A DNA stretch of 64,000 nt from Cherax quadricarinatus (GCF_038502225.1 NW_027196949.1:1-64000), one strand, 5' to 3'. Counted from the stretch's first letter, positions 42,287 to 53,282 are shown. Notes: generated from the sequence alone by a model not told the origin. Numbers and translations: made by a program.

Positions 42287-42610
42287 TGTGAAAAGGATAT
42301 CACGTTTGTAGAATATAAATTCTACACCCCGACAGGGTCGAAGAGAGGCTTCTTGCGGTGTAGAGCGACTGTATGATCGGACGGCTATATATAGGCAGGA
42401 AGAGGTGGTGGTGGTGGTGGTGGTGGTGGTGGTAGTAGTTGTAGTAGTAGTAGTACAAGAATGGTATATAATACCGACAAGATGAAATTAAGACACATGC
42501 GCAACACCCGGGCATCCCTATCGTAAACGTTTCGCCATCCAGCCAGCCACTGGATGGTGAAACGTCCACAACAAAGACAACCAGACGCCGCACATGCGTC
42601 TTAATTTCAT

Positions 42611-42623
42611 CTGTTACACCTCA
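42611..42623. repeat. Target-site duplication of the PLE, right
   Basis: CTGTTACACCTCA, identical to 35468-35480. Confidence 0.85.
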
Positions 42624-42941
42624 CTTTCAAGCATGGTGTGGGCGGGGTTTGTGGCAGTCCAAGGTGCCTAACTTCTCCCTGAGAGCCCCTTGGGGGAGGG
42701 GTATGGGGCTAGGCCTTGGAACAGCTGGTCCTAGAAGATGAGGAGGTACTTGTACCTCCTCCCATGGCAGACATTGGTCTGAGACACTCCCGCGAAAGGG
42801 ATCCAAACCGGGCCACCACTTGGAAAAGGCCCTGGCCGGGCGGTTACACCAGAGAACCTAGAACAGAACAAATCCAGCATATAACCCTGTCTTCAATTGC
42901 TTTTGGTTTAGGCTATGATATTGGCCATCTTACACCTAACG
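42624..42941 (-). mobile_element. 5' leader of the LINE interrupted by the PLE
   Basis: Without the PLE, this minus-strand sequence runs on into 35467-35330 and encodes the N-terminal approach to an APE endonuclease. It contains a short palindrome (aggaggtac/gtacctcct). It has no intact ORF: TAA lies inside the target duplication. Confidence 0.45.
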
Positions 42942-43759
42942 CAGCGTTCCCCAAAGTGGTTAATATCGATGGAATTATCGAAGTCGTCAATAAATAACCG
43001 GGAGTCAAAAAGGGGGGGGGGGGGTCAGTGCATGGTTGAAGCTAGTTGTAGCCATGCAAAACCAAGTTCCAAGTCAACAGAGGAACAGAATGAACCTGGA
43101 AGAACGTGGTGACTTATGACTGAAACTCACCAATCATCAGTCAAATATCAGTGCTCTTGTTCACGTTTATCAGACGCATCTTTCCCATTACTAATATCAA
43201 GAGTTTTAGTAAAAAAGGGCAATGTTAAAATGTTGTATTTTTTCATAATTTAAATATTACCTAATTTTTACAAAGTCATTATTATTATTATGTTATTATT
43301 GCTCGTAGTACTTTAAAGTATTAGTTATTAAATTATTTTCATATAATAAATGATAGGGGTCGAGGAACAATCTGAAACATCATGAAGGGGTCGATGAACA
43401 ATCTGAAACATCATGAAGGGGTCGATGAACAATCTGAAACATCATGAAGGGGTCGATGAACAATCTGAAACATCATGAAGGGGTCGATGAACAATCTGAA
43501 ACATCATGAAGGGGTCGATGAACAATCTGAAACATCATGAAGGGGTCGATGAACAATCTGAAACATCATGAAGGGGTCGATGAACAATCTGAAACATCAT
43601 GAAGGGGTCGAGGAACAATCTGAAACATCATGAAGGGGTCGAGGAACAATCTGAAACATTATGAAGGGGTCGATAAGCAATCTGAAACTTCATGAAGGGG
43701 TCGATAAGCAATCTGAAACATCATGAAGGGGTCGAGGAACTGGATTCTGGGGACCCCTG
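42942..43759 (+). mobile_element. hAT-like non-autonomous element with internal minisatellite
   Basis: Starts CAGCGTTCCCCAAAGTGG and ends GGGGACCCCTG, whose reverse complement CAGGGGTCCCC matches the start at 9 of 11 positions, as in hAT termini. No transposase. The possible 8-bp flanks (acctaacg / acctggac) agree only partly. The interior is filled by the 31-bp array. 43013-43023 is a G-run. Confidence 0.5.
43355..43740 (+). repeat. 31-bp minisatellite
   Basis: About 12 copies of a 31-bp unit, 'ggggtcgatgaacaatctg' plus 'aaacatcatga'. Edge copies use gaggaac or gataagc. Confidence 0.95.
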
Positions 43760-43861
43760 ACCTGGACTCATGGACCAGCCACATTAAACTCCTCCTCGTC
43801 TTTGTTTACTTCGTCTTCCGTCAATGTTGATGTCTTCAGGAGTGTGACTCGTCTCTATCAC

Positions 43862-43915
43862 ACTGACGAGGGTTTGCAGGTCAGACGAAACGTTTCGTCA
43901 GTAAATATTGTGTAC
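43862..43915 (+). ncRNA. Hammerhead-ribozyme-like core
   Basis: CTGACGAG, an imperfect hairpin (GTTT...AGAC), then GAAACG-TTT-CGTC. This supplies the CUGANGA and GAAA core strands, a 3-bp helix III (ACG/CGU) with a TTT loop, and a GUC cleavage triplet. Helix I is not obvious from flanking sequence and helix II is weak. It may be a decayed ribozyme or a resemblance. Confidence 0.4.
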
Positions 43916-43931
43916 CATTTATAGTGTGATA

Positions 43932-44402
43932 CTTGAGGATGGTATCACCAGCATACCTGAGGCAGGTATCAACAACACACCTGAGGCAGGTATCAACAAC
44001 ACACCTGAGGCAGGTATCAACAACACACCTGAGGCAGGTATCAACACCACACCTGAGGCAGGTATCAACAACACACCTGAGGCAGGTATCAACACCACAC
44101 CTGAGGCAGGTATCAATAACACACCTGAGGCAGGTATCAACAACACACCTGAGGCAGGTATCAACAACACACCTCAGGCAGGTATCAACAACACACCTGA
44201 GGCAGGTATCAACAACACACCTCAGGCAGGTATAAACAACACACCTCAGGCAGGTATCAACAACACACCTGAAGCAGGTATCAACAACACACCTGAGGCA
44301 GGTATCAACAACACATCTCAGGCAGGTATCAACAACACACCTGAGGCAGGTATCAACAACACACCTGAGGCAGGTGTGAACAACACACTTGTTGTAGGTG
44401 TT
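43932..44402 (+). repeat. 24-bp minisatellite
   Basis: About 19 copies of a 24-bp unit, 'acacctgaggcaggtatcaa' plus 'caac' or 'cacc'. It is a multiple of 3, so frames on both strands stay open (TPEAGINN on plus). No signal of a real gene. 44403-44700 beyond it is unassigned. Confidence 0.95.
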
Positions 44403-44719
44403 ACCAGCACACCAGCACAGGCTGGTCACGTCATATTATATATCACTGCCTCAGTCCCCCAGGAATTTAATTTTTCAAGATTTTTTGCCACTTTGACGCT
44501 TATTTCCGTTTCTCTGTGTTTTCTGAGAAAAGTTCATCTCCAGCGCTGCTCTGAATGCCCTTCAAGAAATGTTTTGTGTTGGAAAAGAAAATAGTCGGTG
44601 AGGGTTGAAGTCCTGGAAAATTTGAGACCATTGCATGTTTAGCGATCCTACGTGTGTGCGTGTGTGTGTAATTTTTAGTTGTGAAAGGCACTTGTCGATA
44701 GACACGTGGCCGGTTGTTT

Positions 44720-44757
<38 letters not shown>
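44720..44757. repeat. (GT)n microsatellite at LINE terminus
   Basis: GT dinucleotides directly joined to the 3' end of an L2-type LINE copy (minus strand). A second run at 44932-44959 joins the next copy. Confidence 0.95.
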
Positions 44758-44761
<4 letters not shown>

Positions 44762-44928
44762 CACCTAATTCACCTAATTGTGGTTGCAGGGGTCGAGACT
44801 CAGTTCCAGGACCCGCCTCTTTACTGAGTATTACTAGGTCCTCTCTCTCCCTGCTCCATGAGCTTCATCATACCTCATCTTAAAGATATGTATGGTTCCT
44901 TCTGCCTCCACTACCTCACTTGCTAGGC

Positions 44929-44959
<31 letters not shown>

Positions 44960-46067
44960 GATACAGGGGTCGAGTCTTCGTTCCTGGTCCTCTCATTTGC
45001 CACTTGCCAGATTCACTTCTTCAGAGCCTCGAGTGACCTATCATACCCACTCTTAAAACTACGTATGGTTCATGCCTCCACCAATTTTTAAACCAGGTCA
45101 TTCCGTTTCCTGACCACCCTGAGGTTAAGGAAAATCTTCCTGACATTTCTAGAACTTATCTCTCTCTTTAGTGTATACGTTTTCCCGCCTCTAAAACACC
45201 CTGGCTACACCAGTATATCGTCTGAGTACGTATTTTATATGTTTTGATCATGTCTATCCTTGTTATTATGTAGTCAGGTTCAGCTCCATTGCTTTCACTA
45301 ATAGTTCATTCCCTTAGCTCTGGATATTGGCTCGTTGCAGACTTCTGCACTTTCTCCAGTTTCTTGACATGCTTTATCAAGGGGCGGGTTTCATGAGAGA
45401 TGCTGCATCCTGTATCATGGGCTTGACGTATGTCATGTCAAGGGTCGTGATTGACTTTGTTGAGATGTCTGTGAGTTAAACTTGGATACGTCAAGCAAGC
45501 ATACGTTACCGAGGTTGGTTGATATGTGCTTTAGGTAATATGTTCGGCACTATGCTTACCCTTCCCCCTTTCTCTAGGTCATTTTCCTGGAGTGAGGTTT
45601 TCGTCCTATGTTCTCAAAGTAAAGACTTTTTTTGATCTCTCTTCCCCCCTTCCCAATTTTCACAATCTCGTATTTGCTTAAGTTAAATCCCAGTATTCAT
45701 TTGTCAGATCAATCCTGCAGTCTGTGTATCTTTATTTGCAACATTTTATTGCCCTCGTCAGAATTTATTCTCTTTAATAATATTACATAATCTGGAAATA
45801 GGGATACATCTGATTAGCTCTTCTCTGATTGGTATTGTTTACAGTACTGATCGCTAGGAAAGTCCACTTGTTATGGTTGCTCACTTTGATACTTCTTCTC
45901 AGACAATCGTTTTCTGTCTTCACGAAAGATATTCTTTGATCCACTGCAGTGCAATCTTTGTTATACCTTCATGATCCTCAGGTTCTTGTCCCGGTCTCTT
46001 GTGGAGTAAAGTGTCAAATATGTTCTTGTAGTCCAAGAAAATGCAGTGTACCCATCCTTCCTTCCCT

Positions 46068-46116
<49 letters not shown>

Positions 46117-46450
46117 CCTCACATCTATTAGCTTGTGGTATATCTCTAGCAAGTTTATATCAAGACGTTCCATCCCTGAACCCATGTTGGCAGTTGTTAA
46201 CTAAAGTACTTCCCTCCAGGTGGTCCATCACTCTCCCTGAGACTCCCCTCTCCATTATCTTGCATAAAATGCATGTCAGTGACACTGACCCACAGTTTAA
46301 CGCTTCCTGCATTTTTACTTTCTTAAATATTAAGACTTCATTTGCTGACTTTCAGAACTCTGGCTATTGTCACAAACTTATTGATGATTTTACCTAGTGG
46401 TTTGGAGACTATATCTCCACTCGTTCACTGAATCCGCGACGTATTCAGCA
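44758..46450 (-). pseudogene. CR1/L2-type LINE, old copies
   Basis: Two copies. 44758-44931 is a short 3' end ('actcacctaattcacctaa', 'gcaggggtcgag'). 44960-46450 is a longer, heavily decayed copy that parallels 48.3-49.6 kb segment by segment (ctccagtttcttgacatgct; cagtgacactgaccca; tccaagaaaatgca). A (CT)n expansion lies at 46073-46111. No open frame of note. Confidence 0.7.
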
Positions 46451-46574
46451 AAGAAAGTTTGAAATCGATTAGAAGAAGCATTCATATAAACTCTCTAGGC
46501 ACCGTATTCATTTTCGGAAAATATCTAATAAGTCTTTTCATCCATTCGCAGAATCAGGGACGACACTTCATTAC

Positions 46575-46830
46575 TCTTGCTGACAGCTGGAAAGTCTCTT
46601 CGTTGGCAACTCTCTCGCCTCATATACTGAGTGTCCTTGGTTCGATTCCTGACACGGGTGAAAATGCTGGGCGTGTTTCCCTGCACCTGCTCACCTAGCA
46701 GTTAGTAGGTGCTTGGGTGTTAGTCGACTGGTGTGGGTCGCATCCTGGGGGACAAGATTGAAGGACCCCATTGAGAATAACACAGACAGTCCTCAATGAC
46801 TCACTGACTTTCTTGGGTTATCCTGGCAGC
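46575..46830 (+). mobile_element. tRNA-derived SINE
   Basis: B box GGTTCGATTCC at about 46638, then 'cacctagcagttagtaggtg', 'gtcgactggtgtgggtcgc' and 'gactttcttgggttatcctgg'. Same family as 12487-12765. The A-box side is decayed. Confidence 0.75.
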
Positions 46831-47627
46831 ATCTTATCATCCCTCCTTCCAGAACCTTATTACGTAGCCTTTTCATTTGACTCTCTGGGTTTTACCCTTA
46901 AACTGTTTGTTCACCTCACAGACTCTCGTGAGTTTTCTCATCTTCACTTTTATTTCCTGCTATTTTATTCTCGTTTTTATGATGTTGTGTAGGTTTTTGC
47001 TAAGATTTTTCTTTCTCTATTGTGCTCTTCTCAAATTCCTGCTCACCTTCTGTTCTCGTTCTTGTGCAATAATTTTTATTTTCTGTTGTGGTTTGTAAAA
47101 ACCATTGCCACTGCCATTATGGTCGCCCATTCTTGAATGTTCCCACTGTGTTGTCTTTTGTCTCATTTTTGTTCATTCTTGCCATTTCTTCAGAGCTCCA
47201 TTGACTTCTGATTATGAGTGCCACGCCTTTCCTTATCCATTCCTGTGTCTCCTTTTTATATCCTCATTACCTGAAATTCTGCTGGAAATATTGCATCTGA
47301 TATCATTTCAGTTTATGCCTTCTTAGTAAAAGCTATAATGCTTTGGCTTGCCTAGGATATTCGTTTTTTTCAATTCGTAGCTATTCTCTTTATTCCATCT
47401 GGATCCTTGTACCACACACTGAGCTTTTCTCGTTTAGTATTCACTAGTTTGATGCGTCTAAGTGTTCTTCTTGCCCATACGTCAGGAAGAGGAGGGGTGG
47501 TCCTGATATTGGTGAGGTCATTGTTAAAGAAGAAAGGGTTAGGGTTATAGATGTAGATGAGGGGATGGAGAAAGGGTGTGAGATGTGTTGAGTTATTGAT
47601 CTGTTATGAGGAAGACTGGAGTGTGTG
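46831..47627. other. T-rich stretch, no gene
   Basis: T/C-rich on the plus strand with short open frames that carry no domain. Possibly a very old LINE body on the minus strand; nothing is firm. Confidence 0.35.
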
Positions 47628-47668
47628 TGTACTCACCTAATTGTGGTTGCAGGGGTCGAGACTCAGCT

Positions 47669-47752
<84 letters not shown>

Positions 47753-48254
47753 CACGCATTTGTACTCACCTATTTGTGGTTGCAGGGGTCGAGTCTTAGC
47801 TCCTGGCCCCGCCTCTTCACCGGTTGCTACTGGGCCCTCTCTCTCCCCGCTCCATGAGCTCTATCAAACCTAGTCTTAAAACTGTGTATGGTTCCTGCCT
47901 CCACTACGTCATTTTCTAGGCTATTCCACTGCCTGACAACTCTATGACTGAAGAAATACTTCCTAATATTTCTCTGACTCATTTGTGTCTTCAACTTCCA
48001 ATTGTGGCCTCTTGTTTCTGTGTCCCCTCCCTGGAACATCCTTTGTCCACCTTGTCTATTCCACGCAGTATTTTATATGTCGTTATCATGTCTCCCCTGA
48101 CCCTCCTGTCCTCCAGTGTCGTCAGGCCGATTTCCCTTAATCTTTCTTCATAGGACATTCCCCTTAGCTCTGGAACTAACCTTGTCGCAAACCTTTGTAC
48201 TTTCTCTAGTTTCTTGACGTGCTTTATCAAGTGCGGGTTCTAAACAGGTGCTGC
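47628..48254 (-). pseudogene. CR1/L2-type LINE 3' ends with (GT)n
   Basis: A short terminus (47630-47671), a (GT)n run (47672-47748), then a longer 5'-truncated copy (47749-48254). The longer copy encodes the ORF2 C-terminus: HVKKLEKVQRFATRLVPEL, GMSYEERLREIGL, DMITTYKILRGID, FFSHRVVRQWNSL. The frame breaks at 48030. Confidence 0.8.
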
Positions 48255-48348
48255 AGGTGTGTGTGTGTACTCACCTAGTTGTACTCACCTAGTTGAGGTT
48301 GCGGGGGTCGAGTCCGAGCTCCTGGCCCCGCCTCTTCACTGATCGCTA

Positions 48349-51258
48349 CTAGGTCACTCTCCCTGAGCCGTGAGCTTTATCATACCTCTGCTTAAAGCTA
48401 TGTATGAATCCTGCCTCCACTACATCGCTTCCCAAACTATTCCACTTACTGACTACTCTGTGGCTGAAGAAATACTTCCTAACATCCCTGTGATTCATCT
48501 GTGTCTTCAGCTTCCAACTGTGTCCCCTTGTTACTGTGTCCAATCTCTGGAACATCCTGTCTTTGTCCACCTTGTCAATTCCTCTCAGTATTTTGTATGT
48601 CGTTATCATGTCCCCCCTATCTCTCCTGTCCTCCAGTGTCGTCAGGTTGATTTCCCTTAACCTCTCCTCGTAGGACATACCTCTTAGCTCTGGGACTAGT
48701 CTTGTTGCAAACCTTTGCACTTTCTCTAGTTTCTTCACGTGCTTGGCTAGGTGTGGGTTCCAAACTGGTGCCGCATACTCCAATATGGGCCTAACATACA
48801 CGGTGTACAGGGTCCTGAATGATTCCTTATTAAGATGTCGGAATGCTGTTCTGAGGTTTGCTAGGCGCCCATATGCTGCAGCAGTTATTTGGTTGATGTG
48901 CGCTTCAGGAGATGTGCCTGGTGTTATACTCACCCCAAGATCTTTTTCCTTGAGTGAGGTTTGTAGTCTCTGACCCCCTAGACTGTACTCCGTCTGCGGC
49001 CTTCTTTGCCCTTCCCCAATCTTCATGACTTTGCACTTGGTGGGATTGAACTCCAGGAGCCAATTGCTGGACCAGGTCTGCAGCCTGTCCAGATCCCTTT
49101 GTAGTTCTGCCTGGTCTTCGATCGAGTGTATTCTTCTCATCAACTTCACGTCATCTGCAAACAGGGACACCTCAGAGTCTATTCCTTCCGTCATGTCGTT
49201 CACAAATACCAGAAACAGCACTGGTCCTAGGACTCACCCCTGCGGGACCCCGCTGGTCACAGGTGCCCACTCTGACACCTCGCCACGTAGCATGACTCGC
49301 TGCTGTCTTCCTGACAAGTATTCCCTGATCCATTGTAGTGCCTTCCCTGTTATCCCTGCTTGGTCCTCCAGTTTTTGCACCAATCTCTTGTGTGGAACTG
49401 TGTCAAACGCCTTCTTGCAGTCCAAGAAAATGCAATCCACCCACCCCTCTCTCTCTTGTCTTACTGCTGTCACCATGTCATAGAACTCCAGTAGGTTTGT
49501 GACACAGGATTTCCCGTCCCTGAAACCATGTTGGCTGCTGTTGATGAGATCATTCCTTTCTAGGTGTTCCACCACTCTTCTCCTGATAATCTTCTCCATG
49601 ATTTTGCATACTATACATGTCAGTGACACTGGTCTGTAGTTTAATGCTTCATGTCTGTCTCCTTTTTTAAAGATTGGGACTACATTTGCTGTCTTCCATG
49701 CCTCAGGCAATCTCCCTGTTTCGATAGATGTATTGAATATTGTTGTTAGGGGTACACATAGCGCCTCTGCTCCCTCTCTCAATACCCATGGGGAGATGTT
49801 ATCTGGCCCCATTGCCTTTGAGGTATCTAGCTCACTCAGAAGCCTCTTCACTTCTTCCTCGGTTGTGTGCACTGTGTCCAGCACTTGGTGGTGTGCCCCA
49901 CCTCTCCGTCTTTCTGGAGTCCCTTCTGTCTCCTCTGTGAACACTTCTTTGAATCTCTTGTTGAGTTCTTCACATACTTCACGGTCATTTCTTGTTGTCT
50001 CTCCTCCTTCCTTCCTTAGCCTGATTACCTGGTCCTTGACTGTTGTTTTCCTCCTGATGTGGCTGTACAACAGTTTCGGGTCAGATTTGGCTTTCGCTGC
50101 TATGTCATTTTCATATTGTCTTTGGGCCTCCCTTCTTATCTGTGCATATTCGTTTCTGGCTCTACGACTGTTCTCCTTATTCTCCTGGGTCCTTTGCCTT
50201 CTATATTTCTTCCATTCCCTAGCACACTTGGTTTTTGCCTCCCTGCACCTTTGGGTAAACCATGGGCTCATCCTGGCTTTTTCATTAATCCTGTTACCCT
50301 TGGGTTCAAACCTCTCCTCAGCCTCCTTGCATTTTGTTGCTACATATTCCATCATCTCATTAACTGGCTTCCCTGCCAGTTCTCTGTCCCACTGAACCCC
50401 GTTCAGGTAGTTCCTCATTCCTGTGTAGTCCCCTTTCTTGTAGTTTGGCTTCATTCGTCCTGGCCTTCCTGCTTCTCCCTCCACTTGTAGCTCTACTGTG
50501 TATTCGAAGCTTAAAACCACATGGTCACTGGCCCCAAGGGGTCTTTCATATGTGATGTCCTCGATATCTGCACTACTGAAGGTGAATACTAAGTCCAGCC
50601 TTGCTGGTTCATCCTCTCCTCTCTCTCTTGTAGTGTCCCTTACGTGTTGGTACATGAAGTTCTCCAGTACCACCTCCATCATCTTAGCCCTCCATGTATC
50701 TTGGCCCCCATGTGGGTCCAAGTTCTCCCAATCGATCTCCTTGTGGTTAAAGTCACCCATGATCAGGAGCTTTGCCCTGCATGCATGAGCGCTTCTGGCC
50801 ACTCTAGCCAGTGTGTCAACCATCGCTCTATTGCTCTCGTCGTACTCTTGCCTTGGCCTCCTGCTGTTCTGTGGTGGGTTATACATCACTGCTAATACCA
50901 CCTTGGGACCTCCAGAGTGAAGTGTTCCCACTATGTAATCACTTTCTTCTCCGCTATCTCCTCTCTCCAGCTCATCAAAATTCCAGCGATTTTTGATCAG
51001 CAACGCCACTCCTCCACCCCCCCTGTTCCCTCTGTCTTTCCTCAGGATTTGGTATCCCGTTGGAAAGATGGCATCTGTTATCATACCTGTAAGCTTGGTT
51101 TCTGTGAGAGCTATGATGTCCGGTGATGCTTCTTTGACTCTTTCATGCCACTCCTCCCACTTATTTGTTATTCCATCAGCGTTTGTGTACCATACCTTCA
51201 GTTTCCTTTCCAACACTGTGGTTTGGGGGGCCTGTGAGGGTGGGAGACCTGGTGGCAT
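48349..51258 (-). pseudogene. CR1/L2-type ORF2: APE endonuclease and RT, one stop
   Basis: One continuous frame of 970 codons from ATG at 51258 with a single internal TGA at 49236-49234. The stop falls in the conserved RT motif VPQG-x-VLGPVLF, where Ser is usual. Endonuclease: WYTNADGITNKWEEW, SPDIIALTETKLTG, LLIMGDFNHKEIDW, GASDHVVLSFE. RT: AMGPDNISPWVLRE, YRPVSLTCIVCKIMEKII, FLDCKKAFDTVPH, LFADDVKLM, KDLGVSITPG. C-terminus: DMITTYKILRGID. Apart from the stop it looks recently active. Fragments of the same family surround it and lie at 53283 and 62965. Confidence 0.9.
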
Positions 51259-51269
51259 ACTGTGGGATT

Positions 51270-51722
51270 CTATAGCTCGGTGTTGGGTGGAGGCTGTGGG
51301 TATGGATTGTAGTGTGTGTTGGGATGGTGTGATAGGTTGTATGGTTCTGAGAGTAGTTGTGTGTGTGCTTGCCCTTGCTGTTCTGTCCTGCTCTGACTGA
51401 CCTCTGCTGGTTCCCTCCTTGTCTCTTTTCCTAGCTCCTTTCGCTTTTTTGTCCTCTCCCTCAGCTGCTGTCGTTCTGATTTTGTTCTGTCTCTGTCTAG
51501 GAACACCCTCTTGTACTCTTCCGAGTATTTCAATCGTGGTTTCTCTTGGAGGATCCTGTTCCGCACTGTTTCCGTCCTGAGAATCAGCTTGATTGGTCGG
51601 TTTCTCCCCTTCGAGTACCCCCCTATTCTCTGAAAATTTACAATCTCGTCCATCTCTTCACCTATTTCCGTGATGATTTTCTCAATCTCCTTTCTTTCTT
51701 CCTGCTGCCTTTCAGTGTCTGT

Positions 51723-51725
<3 letters not shown>
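51270..51725 (-). pseudogene. CR1/L2-type LINE ORF1, C-terminal part
   Basis: Frame open from the (GT)n border: a coiled-coil-like Glu/Lys-rich start (KEIEKIITEIGEEMDEI), then NFQRIGGYSKGRNRPIKLIL, LKYSEEYKRVFLDRDRT and a basic tail. This resembles the C-terminal RNA-binding region of LINE ORF1 proteins. Its stop is 12 nt before the ORF2 start, in a different frame. Confidence 0.65.
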
Positions 51726-51726
<1 letters not shown>

Positions 51727-51781
<55 letters not shown>

Positions 51782-51831
51782 TGCGTGTGTGTGTGTGTGG
51801 TGCGTGTGTGTGTGTGTGGTGCGTGTGTGTG

Positions 51832-51877
<46 letters not shown>

Positions 51878-51946
51878 TGCGTGTGTGTGTGTGTGTGTGT
51901 GTGTGTGGTGCGTGTGTGTGTGTGTGTTAGTTACCATTTTGTCCAA
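51727..51946. repeat. (GT)n with GTGCGT interruptions
   Basis: Long GT dinucleotide tract with several GTGCGT units and one GTGATGCG, suggesting local duplications of an interrupted repeat. Confidence 0.95.
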
Positions 51947-51974
51947 GGCACTTGTCACTACGACACTTGCGTGT

Positions 51975-52179
51975 GGGGGAGAGAGAGAGGGAGAGAGAGA
52001 GGGAGAGAGAGAGGGAGAGAGAGAGGGAGAGAGAGAGGGAGAGAGAGAGGGAGAGAGAGAGGGAGAGAGAGAGGGAGAGAAGAGAGGGAGAGAGAGAGGG
52101 AGAAAGAGAGGGAGAAAGAGAGGGAGAAAGAGAGGGAGAAAGAGAGGGAGAAAGAGAGGGAGAAAGAGAGCAAGAGAGA

Positions 52180-52252
<73 letters not shown>
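51975..52252. repeat. (GA)n / 14-18-bp GGGAGAGAGA minisatellite
   Basis: Periodic 'gggagagagaga' units to about 52085, then 'gggagaaagaga' units to 52170, then pure (GA)n to 52252. Three phases of the same purine-rich expansion. Confidence 0.95.
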
Positions 52253-52257
<5 letters not shown>

Positions 52258-52475
52258 GCGTGTCCTATTTTTGCTAAATCAATATTAAGGAAGATAGACG
52301 CTGTGATTCATACACAGATGTAAATATAGGAAGCAAATACGGGTGTAACTATGTTGTTTAATGTCAGAGATATGAACAGTGGGAGGGAGTACTTTAATGT
52401 GTGTGTGAGAGGTCTGGGATAACAACATTCTGGCTGAACAGTTGATCTCCATAAAATTGTTTCTGTCAACCAGCT
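52253..52475. other. Unannotated spacer
   Basis: No feature recognised. Confidence 0.35.
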
Positions 52476-52620
52476 GTGATAAGACACTTGTGCAACACTT
52501 GGGAATCTTTATCCTGGAAACGTTTCGCCAGCCAGTGGTTTCTTCAGTCCAATGAAGAGAGGATGTGACTAACGGGACTAAACTTAGCTATATTAAGTGA
52601 TAAAATGACTAGAGAAGATA
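52476..52620 (-). mobile_element. Small repeat with hammerhead-like core
   Basis: One end reads GATAAGACACTTGTGCAAC, the terminal repeat of the foldback family (also at 58993 and 59167). On the minus strand near 52560-52525: ACTGAAGA, a CCA/TGG hairpin, C, then GAAACGTTTCC. The CUGANGA and GAAAC strands are present; helix III has decayed. Confidence 0.5.
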
Positions 52621-52734
52621 TGATAACGTCATACAAAATACTCATACGATGTTTTTGGAGGGGGCAGAGGAAGACTGTTGTAGAAACAAGAAATGTGTAC
52701 ACCAAGTCATGTTTGTAACAACACACACAGAAGT

Positions 52735-52960
52735 GAAAGGGATTTTTTCAACGCGTCGGCCGTCTCCCACCGAGGCAGGGGGACCCAAAAAAGAAGTAAC
52801 ACTTTCATCATCACTCACTCCATCACTGTCTTGCCAGAGGCATGTCGATACTACAGTTCAAAAACTACAACATATCTCCACCCCTCTTTCAGAGTGCAGG
52901 CACTGTGCTCTCCACCTCCAGGACTCAAGTCCGGCTAACCAGTCAAAGGGACGTCAACAA
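52735..52960 (-). mobile_element. RTE-type LINE 3' end, reversed
   Basis: Reverse copy of the RTE tail: 'gtctcccaccgaggcagg' is the complement of 'cctgcctcggtgggagac'. 'ggactcaagtccgg' matches the 3' UTR word near 34818. Confidence 0.75.
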
Positions 52961-52969
52961 ATATTTCAT

Positions 52970-53110
52970 ACGCCTCACAGGAAGCCAGGTTTATATATAA
53001 TTTTTACAACAGCTTCAGGAAACTTGTCTAGAGAGTGTTTCAGGGGTCAGCGCCCCCCACGGGGGGGTTACGGCTTATTAATAGGCAGGGCCGGAAACCA
53101 AGGCAGGATC
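52970..53110 (-). mobile_element. LINE 3'-end fragment
   Basis: 'gagagtgtttcaggggtcag' and 'cgcccccca' correspond to the reversed terminus seen at 17606-17860 and ending at 26640. Diverged. The remaining ~110 bp to the CA run is unassigned. Confidence 0.45.
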
Positions 53111-53225
53111 CAACACTCCTACTAATAGTTAAATGCGGATATGAAAGTACATAGAGTTTAAGTACCCTCTTACCCAATCCCTACGCAAATTCACCCACCC
53201 AACCACCCCCCAAACCCACCTAAAA

Positions 53226-53246
53226 GCGCATGCACACACATGCACA

Positions 53247-53278
<32 letters not shown>

Positions 53279-53282
53279 CACC
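53226..53282. repeat. (CA)n / CACG microsatellite
   Basis: CA and CACG units. Confidence 0.9.

Larger units (their letters stand above)
35481..42610 (-). mobile_element. Penelope-like element (PLE), 7.1 kb, with gag-like pLTRs
   Basis: Minus-strand order: repeat B (42610-40395) with an ORF1, the RT plus GIY-YIG gene (40354-37960), a pyrimidine-rich stretch (about 37960-37670), then repeat A (37669-35481) with a second, broken ORF1. Direct repeats (pseudo-LTRs) around one RT-GIY-YIG gene are the hallmark arrangement of PLEs. The 13-bp target duplication is intact. Unusual is that each pLTR is ~2.2 kb and contains a three-zinc-knuckle ORF. The element sits inside an older LINE 5' region. Confidence 0.85.
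40395..42610 (-). repeat. PLE pseudo-LTR, copy B (upstream)
   Basis: Direct repeat of copy A, ending ~40 nt before the RT start codon. Holds the intact ORF1. Near its RT-proximal end (minus strand, about 40465-40425) GGTCC/GGACC hairpin is followed by GAAACG, a TCAT loop and CGTA. A (GTG)n/(GTA)n stretch lies at 42405-42455. Confidence 0.85.
48262..51725 (-). mobile_element. CR1/L2-type LINE, nearly complete
   Basis: Minus strand: the C-terminal part of ORF1 (51725-51270), ORF2 (51258-48349) and an ~80-nt 3' UTR ending 'gaggttgcggg...actcacctag' next to a short (GT)n. The 5' part of ORF1 is cut off by the (GT)n/(GA)n block at 51727-52252. Confidence 0.85.

Noticed and set aside
49733..51400. 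Plus-strand frames of 135-220 aa opposite the L2-type ORF2
   Set aside because: Shadows of the minus-strand LINE coding sequence.
51727..52288. Frames over (GT)n and (GA)n blocks
   Set aside because: Microsatellite artefacts with CVCVCV or GRERGRER composition.
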